Source of the DNA: Roseomonas alba
Lineage (GTDB): Bacteria; Pseudomonadota; Alphaproteobacteria; Acetobacterales; Acetobacteraceae
Assembly: GCF_019430885.1 (NCBI RefSeq)
Contig: NZ_JAHYBZ010000001.1
Location: 558,001-622,000 of the forward strand
Direction: 5' to 3'
DNA: 64,000 bases
Under the pieces are notes generated by a model. The model ran no database searches and was not told where the DNA came from. It was given only the letters and a program-made list of their open reading frames with translations. Positions 58,693-64,000 of this stretch are shown here, piece after piece. The position numbers were made by a program, and so were the translations under genes. Every line of letters starts with the position of its first letter. Position 1 is the stretch's first letter.

Positions 58693-61206
58693 ATGCGCAG
58701 CATCATCAGGCCCGGTACGCGCGCAGCCATCCTGGCCTTGCCTCTCCTGATCCTGCTACCCGGCCCCTTGCCGGCGCAGCCCTTGCAGCCTGCCGCGGCG
58801 ACCACCGATGCGCAGGCCGCGGACGTCGCCGATCCGCCGACCCGCGTGGGACGGCTTGCGCGCATGACCGGGCAGGTATCCTACCGTCTGCCGAGGGAGG
58901 ACACCTGGCAGCAGGCCGTGCAGAACATCCCGATCACCGAAGGCAATGCGATCTATGCCGCGCCCGGGGCCCGTGCGGTGCTGGAGGTGGGTCAGAGCCG
59001 TATCGCGCTGGAAGGCGGGACCGACCTTCAGATGGCGGCGCTGGATGATGCGGTGTTTGCGGCGACGCTGCCGCGCGGCGCGGCCTATGTCGTCATGGCC
59101 GGCCTGGCGCCACAGGAGATCGCGCAGATCGTGACACCCGAGGCTGGCGTGACCCTCGCCACCGAGGGCCGCTATCTGATCGAAGTGCCCGCGGAGGGGC
59201 CGGGCCGTGTGGCGGTGCTGGAAGGTGAGGCGTTGCTGGCGACCGCCTCGGGCGAACTGCGCCTGACCTCCGGCCAGGCGGCGATCCTGACGCCCGGCGC
59301 GGAGCCGCGGATCGAGCAGGCTGGGCCTGGTTCGCCGTTGGTGGCCTGGGCGGATGGGGCATTGCCGCGCCAGAGGGTGGCCATTCCTGCGGCGGCGCAG
59401 GGCATGACCGGCATCAGCGAACTCGCTGGCCATGGCACCTGGGCGAATGCCCCGGACTACGGCCAGGTCTGGTATCCGAACGTGCAGCAGGGCTGGGCAC
59501 CCTATCGCGACGGATCCTGGCAATGGGTGGATCCCTGGGGCTGGACCTGGGTGGATGCGCAGCCCTGGGGGTATGCGCCGTCACATTACGGTCGCTGGGT
59601 GCAGGTCGGGTCGCGCTGGGCCTGGGCGCCGGTCGTCGCCGCGGTGGTGAATGCGCTCGCGCCGCGACCCGTGTGGTCGCCGGCGAATGTGCGCTTTTTC
59701 GGGGGCGGGCCGCGGGACCGGGGCTATGCGCCGGTCGGCTGGGTGCCCCTGGCGCCGCGCGAGGCCTATTACCCCTGGTATCGCGCCTCCCCGCGCTACG
59801 TGGAGCAGGTGAATGCCCGCTACGTGACCGATGTGCGGGAGGTAACGACGATCTGGGTGCGCGACCGCGGCCGCGGTCCGCGGGAGCCGATCGACCAGTA
59901 CCGGAACCGCCGCTGGGCGACCGTCGTGCCGGCGGAGGCGATGCGCGACTCCCGGCCGGTTCGCGCATCCCTGCGCCGGGTCGGGACCGAGGATTGGCGC
60001 CGGCTGGCCGCGATCCAGGATGGTCCGCCTCGGCCCGGTCCGCGGACCCGGGGTCTGACGGCCCAGGACGCCCAGCGTTTCGGCATCGCGCCCGATCGGC
60101 TCCGTGCGCCGCTGACCCGGCAGGGACCGCCGGCGGACCGCCATGTGGCGTTGCGCGAACGGCTTCCCGACGAAGAACAGGCCCGCCCGCGCGACGGACG
60201 GTTCAACCCGCCTGATCGCGCGACGTCCCGGCCGGCGCCGTCAAGCGATGCGCGCCAGGGCGATCGCGACGAGGCGCAGCGTGCCGCTGTCGAGCGGCAG
60301 CGTCGCCTGATGGAGGAACAGCGCCGTCGTGCCGTGGCTGAGCGCGCCAGCCGGGGCGACGAGTCCCGGCGGGATGCGGTGCGTGGCGCGGCTCAGCAGC
60401 AGGGCCAGGAGCAGCAGCGCCGAACCGCTGACGAACAGCAACGTCGTGGGGCCGAGGAACGGCAGCGGCACGAGGAACAGCAGCGTCGTGGGGCCGAGGA
60501 ACGGCAGCAGCGCGAGGAGCAGCAGCGTCGTGGGGCTGAGGAACGGCAGCAGCGCGAGGAGCAGCAGCGTCGTGGGGCTGAGGAACGGCAGCAGCGCGAG
60601 GAGCAGCGTCGCGCGGCTGAGGAACGGCAGCAGCGCGAGGAGCAGCAGCGTCGTGGGGCTGAGGAACGGCAGCAGCGCGAGGAACAGCAGCGTCGTGGGG
60701 CTGAGGAACGGCAGCAGCGCGAGGAGCAGCAGCGTCGCGGGGCCGAGGAACGGCAGCAGCGCGAGGAGCAGCAGCGTCGCGGGGCTGAGGAACGGCAGCA
60801 GCGCGAGGAGCAGCAGCGTCGCGCGGCGGATCAACAGCAACGTCAGGCACAGGACCAGCAGCGTCGCGCGGCGGAACAGCAGCAGCGCCAGGCACAGGAC
60901 CAGCAGCGTCGCGCGGCGGAACAGCAGCAGCGCCAGGCGCAGGAACAGCAGCGTCGCGCAGCGGAACAGCAGCAGCGCCAGGCACAGGACCAGCAGCGCC
61001 GCGCGGCGGAGCAACAGCAGCGCCAGGCACAGGACCAGCAGCGTCGCGCCGCGGAACAGCAGCAGCGCCAGGCACAGGAACAGCAGCGTCGTGCGGCGGA
61101 GCAACAGCAGCGCCAGGCGCAGGAGCAGCAGCGTCGAGGCGCCGAACAACAGCAGCGTCAACGGGAGGCAAATCGCGGCCGTGGCCGCGATCGCGACGAG
61201 AACTGA
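58693..61206 (+). CDS. FecR-domain/DUF6600 exported protein with Gln/Arg/Glu repeat tail
   Basis: 837 residues. A signal peptide (about 1-30) is followed by a FecR-like domain (about 50-210: TRVGRLARMTGQVSYRL, LASGELRLTSGQAAILTPGA), then a tryptophan- and tyrosine-rich DUF6600 region (about 240-420: WAPYRDGSWQWVDPWGWTW, YGRWVQVGSRWAWAPVVAA). The tail from about 560 holds 9 units of QQRRGAEERQQREE followed by 8 of QQRRAAEQQQRQAQD type, predicted to form a long charged helix. ATG 58693 has AGGGAGA eight bases before it and starts the signal. FecR proteins with DUF6600 are exported; function is unknown. It may act at the envelope. Confidence 0.87.
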   Translation: MRSIIRPGTRAAILALPLLILLPGPLPAQPLQPAAATTDAQAADVADPPTRVGRLARMTGQVSYRLPREDTWQQAVQNIPITEGNAIYAAPGARAVLEVGQSRIALEGGTDLQMAALDDAVFAATLPRGAAYVVMAGLAPQEIAQIVTPEAGVTLATEGRYLIEVPAEGPGRVAVLEGEALLATASGELRLTSGQAAILTPGAEPRIEQAGPGSPLVAWADGALPRQRVAIPAAAQGMTGISELAGHGTWANAPDYGQVWYPNVQQGWAPYRDGSWQWVDPWGWTWVDAQPWGYAPSHYGRWVQVGSRWAWAPVVAAVVNALAPRPVWSPANVRFFGGGPRDRGYAPVGWVPLAPREAYYPWYRASPRYVEQVNARYVTDVREVTTIWVRDRGRGPREPIDQYRNRRWATVVPAEAMRDSRPVRASLRRVGTEDWRRLAAIQDGPPRPGPRTRGLTAQDAQRFGIAPDRLRAPLTRQGPPADRHVALRERLPDEEQARPRDGRFNPPDRATSRPAPSSDARQGDRDEAQRAAVERQRRLMEEQRRRAVAERASRGDESRRDAVRGAAQQQGQEQQRRTADEQQRRGAEERQRHEEQQRRGAEERQQREEQQRRGAEERQQREEQQRRGAEERQQREEQRRAAEERQQREEQQRRGAEERQQREEQQRRGAEERQQREEQQRRGAEERQQREEQQRRGAEERQQREEQQRRAADQQQRQAQDQQRRAAEQQQRQAQDQQRRAAEQQQRQAQEQQRRAAEQQQRQAQDQQRRAAEQQQRQAQDQQRRAAEQQQRQAQEQQRRAAEQQQRQAQEQQRRGAEQQQRQREANRGRGRDRDEN
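60439..61150 (+). repeat. In-frame tandem repeat (42- and 45-base units) inside the FecR/DUF6600 gene
   Basis: About nine 42-base units (one shortened by three bases) are followed by about eight 45-base units, all in frame. Neighbouring units are nearly identical, including third positions, so the array probably expands and contracts by slippage or recombination. It also keeps other frames open, which explains the long spurious frames over it. Confidence 0.85.
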
Positions 61207-61214
61207 CGCCGGAA

Positions 61215-61240
61215 CCGGAGCGGCCGGCGCGCCGCTCCGG
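61215..61240. terminator. Hairpin between converging genes
   Basis: A perfect 10-bp stem CCGGAGCGGC / GCCGCTCCGG with a six-base loop lies between the stops of the repeat-tail protein gene and the binding-protein gene, so it can act on both strands. Confidence 0.6.
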
Positions 61241-61251
61241 CTTGTCGGCCT

Positions 61252-62883
61252 TCAGCTCATCGAGATCGGCGTCAGATCCTGGAACCAGGACTGCGCCTGC
61301 ACAAAACCCTTCACCCGCGTGCTCATCGCCCGGGGGTTCATGTCGTGCGCGACGAACAGGAACAGCGCGTCGTCCAGGACCTTGTCATGGAGCTGCTTCA
61401 GCAGCGCGTCCTGCGCGGTCGTGTCGAAGGTCTGGTACACCTGATTGATGATCGCGTCGTAGGACGGGTCGTTCAGGTAGCCCCAGTTGTTCGCCGTCGG
61501 CGGCGTCAGGTCCGACTTCAGCAGCCGCACCAGCGCCGTGTACGGATCGAGCGCGGTGTAGGACACGTTGATCGCATCGCAGCCACGCGCCGAGGCGGCG
61601 CCCGCACCCTCGCGCCAGGTCGACAGGAGGGAGTTCCAGTCGAACACCTCGAAGGTCACCTCGATGCCGACTTCCTTCAGCATCTGCTGAAGCGCCTCGT
61701 TCATCGGCAGCACCTGCATCTGGCCCGAGCCGGAGGAGGAGATGGCGACCTTGGTGCGCATCGGCGTACGCGGTGTGATGCCGGCCTCGGCGAGCAGCTT
61801 CTTCGCCGCATCCGGGTCGTAGGTCAGGCGTGGGCTGCGCACCGGGTTCCAGGGACCGCCGACGGGAACGAGACCGCCGCCCTCGAGCATCGTGCCGGCC
61901 AGCATGTCCTTCATGCCGGTGCGGTCGATGGCGAGGTTCGCGGCGCGGCGCACGCGCACGTCGCGCCAGGGCGAGCCCTCCTTCAGGTTCAGGTGCCAGG
62001 TCCAGTTGTGGCCGTACTGGTTGGTGACGATGTTGAAGCCGGCCTGGCGCAGGGACGGGATGGCATCGGGCGGCGGGGCCTCGATGAAATCCACCTGGTT
62101 GGAGCGCAGCGCGGCGACGCGGGTATTCGCTTCGGGCAGCGGCAGCAGGGTGACGCGGCCGACCTTGGGGGTGCGCCGCTCCTCCCAGTAATCCGGATTC
62201 CGCACCAGGATGGCGCGTTCGCGGATCGAGAAGGTCTCCAGCTTGAAGGGGCCCGTTCCGACCGGCTGGGTCAGGAACTTGTCGTTGTCGCGGCCCGCGG
62301 CTTCCCAGGCGGCGCGGTGCGTGATGCCGACCCAGGTGGCGCCATAGGGGACGAGGCTGTCGACGGTGCGCGTCTCGACGATGAAGGTGTTGGGGCCTTC
62401 GGCGTACCAGTTCACCAGCGTCGGCATGCGGCTGCGCACCTGGGCGGAACCGCGCGGGTCGAATTCCGGCGCGTCGTTCTTGAAGGCGCGGTTGTAGGAG
62501 AAGACGATGTCCTCGGCGGTCAGGATCTTGCCGTCGTGGAACTTCACATTCTCCCGGATGGTGAAGATCCAGCGCTTGTCATTGGCCGGATCGACCCGCC
62601 AGGCGGTGGCGAGGCCCGGGCGCAGCGGCGCCGGCTTGTCGCTGATCGACAGGTCCCACTGCACGAGCTGGTCGTAGAGGGTGATGCCCATGAAGCGATG
62701 CCCCTCGGCGCCCTGATCGGGCATGCCGTTGGACAGAGGCACGGCGGAAGCAGTCATGCCGACGCGCAGATTGGTCGTGGGTGCGCCCTGGGCCAGGGCG
62801 AGGTCGTAGGGCAGCACTGCGGCCATACCGAGGGCCGCGCCACCGCCGAGCAGGCGCCGGCGGTTGATCGTCTGATGCATCAA
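61252..62883 (-). CDS. ABC transporter substrate-binding protein, family 5 (peptide type)
   Basis: 543 residues. A twin-arginine-like signal (NRRRLLGGGAALGMAAVLPY) leads into the family 5 fold: GLATAWRVDPANDKRWIFTI near 88, FHDGKILTAEDIVFSYNR near 115, GTGPFKLETFSIRERAILVR near 205 and the NVSYTALDPYTALVRLL segment near 445. Such receptors bind peptides, opines, glutathione or other compounds. No permease or ATPase genes are next to it, so it is an orphan in this window. A second ATG follows the first directly. Confidence 0.93.
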   Translation of the reverse strand: MMHQTINRRRLLGGGAALGMAAVLPYDLALAQGAPTTNLRVGMTASAVPLSNGMPDQGAEGHRFMGITLYDQLVQWDLSISDKPAPLRPGLATAWRVDPANDKRWIFTIRENVKFHDGKILTAEDIVFSYNRAFKNDAPEFDPRGSAQVRSRMPTLVNWYAEGPNTFIVETRTVDSLVPYGATWVGITHRAAWEAAGRDNDKFLTQPVGTGPFKLETFSIRERAILVRNPDYWEERRTPKVGRVTLLPLPEANTRVAALRSNQVDFIEAPPPDAIPSLRQAGFNIVTNQYGHNWTWHLNLKEGSPWRDVRVRRAANLAIDRTGMKDMLAGTMLEGGGLVPVGGPWNPVRSPRLTYDPDAAKKLLAEAGITPRTPMRTKVAISSSGSGQMQVLPMNEALQQMLKEVGIEVTFEVFDWNSLLSTWREGAGAASARGCDAINVSYTALDPYTALVRLLKSDLTPPTANNWGYLNDPSYDAIINQVYQTFDTTAQDALLKQLHDKVLDDALFLFVAHDMNPRAMSTRVKGFVQAQSWFQDLTPISMS

Positions 62884-63028
62884 GGTCTCCGCTGCATCGG
62901 GTTGCAGGGGACGGATATAGAAGGCGTCAGGGGACCTCTGCGCCGAAAAACGGCAAAAGGCGCGGCACTGGGCAGCAATTCTGCCATGAGCCCGGAAACT
63001 GGGCAGTTATCGTGCCATGGCGAGGCAT

Positions 63029-63059
63029 AAAAAAAGGCCGCCGGACGATCCGGGCGGCC
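63029..63059 (-). terminator. Intrinsic terminator of the XRE regulator gene
   Basis: On the minus strand a GC-rich stem GGCCGCCCGG / CCGGCGGCC (one bulged base, loop of about five) is followed at once by seven T residues. This is the only textbook Rho-independent terminator I see in the window. Confidence 0.85.
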
Positions 63060-63088
63060 CTGGCCGGTGTCGGCGGGACACCCGCCGA

Positions 63089-63535
63089 CTATTCCTCGCG
63101 GTCGCGCTGATGGGCCTGGGACTGGGCGGCCAGGGCACGTGCCATCTGGCTCAGCGCTTCCTGGTGCTTGTCGTTGTCGATCAACGCGAAGTTGCGCGCG
63201 AGTTCGAGGAACATGCGCTGGCGCGGCGAGACCGGCTGGGCCTCCCCGCCGGGCTGCAGCCCCTCGAAGAAATAGGATACCGGCACGCTGAGCACCTGGG
63301 CGATCTCGAACAGGCGGCCGGCGGAGATGCGGTTCAGGCCCCGCTCATACTTATGGGCCTGTTGATAGGTGACCCCGATCATCTTCGCGAGCTGCTGCTG
63401 CGACAGGCCGAGCATCGTCCGCCGCTCGCGGATTCGCGCGCCGACATGATGGTCGACGAGGCTGGCGCGCTGGATCGCGCCATCGTCCACGCCGGTCTCG
63501 ATGTCATGGTCGTGTGAGGCAGGCTTCATCATCAT
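63089..63535 (-). CDS. XRE-family helix-turn-helix regulator
   Basis: 148 residues. The DNA-binding domain spans about 32-88: IRERRTMLGLSQQQLAKMIG, then VTYQQAHKYERGLNRISAGR and ALSVPVSYFFEG-like VLSVPVSYFFEGL. The last 50 residues are a charged helical tail (SPRQRMFLELARNFALIDND). This SinR-like form with a short C-terminal helix region is common in alphaproteobacteria. Three ATG codons in a row open the gene. Two adjacent inverted repeats upstream may be its own operator. An intrinsic terminator follows. Confidence 0.9.
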   Translation of the reverse strand: MMMKPASHDHDIETGVDDGAIQRASLVDHHVGARIRERRTMLGLSQQQLAKMIGVTYQQAHKYERGLNRISAGRLFEIAQVLSVPVSYFFEGLQPGGEAQPVSPRQRMFLELARNFALIDNDKHQEALSQMARALAAQSQAHQRDREE

Positions 63536-63578
63536 GGTGGCGAACCTACTCTAGCGCCCTCAGGGTGTGCCAGCAACT

Positions 63579-63608
63579 AAGTTCTCTACTTATGCGCGAA
63601 TCGCGCAG
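63579..63608. promoter_or_regulatory. Two inverted repeats upstream of the XRE gene
   Basis: TAAGT-N5-ACTTA (63579-63593) and TGCGCGA-A-TCGCGCA (63594-63608) abut each other 44 bases before the start of the XRE gene and 14 bases after the phaR stop. Short symmetric sites like the first are typical for XRE regulators. Confidence 0.4.
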
Positions 63609-63621
63609 GTGTGATGGCGCA

Positions 63622-64000
63622 TCAAACTTTACCACGTCCTTCTCGCAAAAGCGCGAGTTCTTTGCGCAAGTTTTCAACTTCAGCCTTCAGCGCGTCAACC
63701 TCGGCGGGCGCGTCCTCCCGCCGGCCGAAGGGGGCGAAAAGGCTCATGGCGCGTTCCATCATGGCCATATTCTGCTTGCCCACTTCCTCGAGGTTCGGGA
63801 AGGGCAGAAGGCCGCCGATCGTGTGCTCCATGGTGCGCCGCATCTGGTCCTGCTGCCGGGCGAAAGACGCCATGGCAAATTCCAGGTAGCGCGGCACAAG
63901 TCCCTGCAGGTTGTCGCCGTAATATCCGATCAATTGCCGCAGAAAAGCGGTCGGCAGAAGGTTCTGTCCGCCCTTGCTTTCTTCCTCGACAATGATCTGG
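63622..64000 (-). CDS. phaR: Polyhydroxyalkanoate synthesis repressor PhaR, 5' part outside window
   Basis: The visible 125 codons end in a stop at 63624 and continue past the right edge upstream. QIIVEEESKGGQNLLPTAFL at the edge followed by RQLIGYYGDNLQGLVPRYLE is the conserved core of PhaR, which represses phasin and PHA genes until it binds the polymer. The last 40 residues (EVDALKAEVENLRKELALLR) form a leucine-rich coiled coil. The N-terminal DNA-binding domain lies outside the window. Confidence 0.92.
   Translation of the reverse strand, partial: QIIVEEESKGGQNLLPTAFLRQLIGYYGDNLQGLVPRYLEFAMASFARQQDQMRRTMEHTIGGLLPFPNLEEVGKQNMAMMERAMSLFAPFGRREDAPAEVDALKAEVENLRKELALLREGRGKV

Noticed and set aside
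60439-61150. Possible CRISPR or direct-repeat array
   Set aside because: The units are contiguous without spacers, lie in frame inside a gene and code for Q/R/E-rich peptide.
60203-61171. Long open frames on both strands over the repeat tail, including one very rich in leucine on the minus strand
   Set aside because: The 42- and 45-base in-frame repeats lack stops in several frames. Only the plus-strand frame has a signal peptide and FecR/DUF6600 domains.

Overview
The window is GC-rich (about 70%) DNA, almost fully coding, with many GTG starts and many 4-base stop/start overlaps (ATGA, GTGA). Gene content (PhaR, low-affinity iron permease family protein, Bug-type solute-binding protein, RkpA-like lipid synthase with Kps capsule export, NCS2 permease with cysteine hydrolase) fits an alphaproteobacterium, most likely Acetobacteraceae of the Roseomonas group. 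That placement is inference from gene content, not a database search. I see no rRNA, tRNA, CRISPR array, prophage or transposase.

Layout. 1-4.8 kb (minus): small membrane protein, FemAB-like N-acyltransferase, GNAT, EamA permease, and a nuclease/DUF2075 ATPase cut by the left edge. 5.2-8.3 kb: prfC, a LysR regulator and a small unknown. 8.3-32.4 kb is a capsular (K-antigen) region: a Ser/Thr kinase-UspA fusion, a metallophosphoesterase, kpsD-E-T-M and a lipoprotein on minus; divergent kpsC, kpsS, a short-chain dehydrogenase and an LTA-synthase-like enzyme on plus; then on minus a formyltransferase, an alpha-oxoamine synthase, a 2406-residue reducing polyketide/fatty-acid synthase and a GT4 glycosyltransferase. 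32.7-36.7 kb (plus): thioesterase, isochorismatase-type hydrolase, asparaginase, Ldh-family dehydrogenase, HD protein. 36.9-41.3 kb: MFS exporter, fabD-GNAT-fabG, iron permease family protein. 41.8-45.8 kb: rtcB, an esterase-like hydrolase, a SorA/SorB-like sulfite oxidase pair. 45.8-53.6 kb: exported hydrolase, NCS2 permease with cysteine hydrolase, DUF4139 protein, LysE exporter, RidA. 53.9-58.6 kb: Bug-type binding protein and a phosphonate-type ABC transporter phnCDEE. 58.7-64 kb: FecR/DUF6600 protein with a long Gln/Arg/Glu repeat tail, a peptide-type binding protein, an XRE regulator and the 3' part of phaR.

How the parts work together. The synthase, oxoamine synthase, dehydrogenase and LTA-synthase-like genes match the order of functions in the rhizobial rkpA-G-H-I set. 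Together with KpsC/KpsS (Kdo linker transferases) and KpsMTED (export) they suggest a dedicated lipid anchor made from a polyketide chain, an amino acid and a phospho head group, on which capsule is built and exported. 

The most unusual non-coding signal is a family of intergenic repeats made of two hairpins joined by a conserved CGGGGTGGTTT-like linker. The first stem differs between copies, but both arms change together so that pairing is kept.
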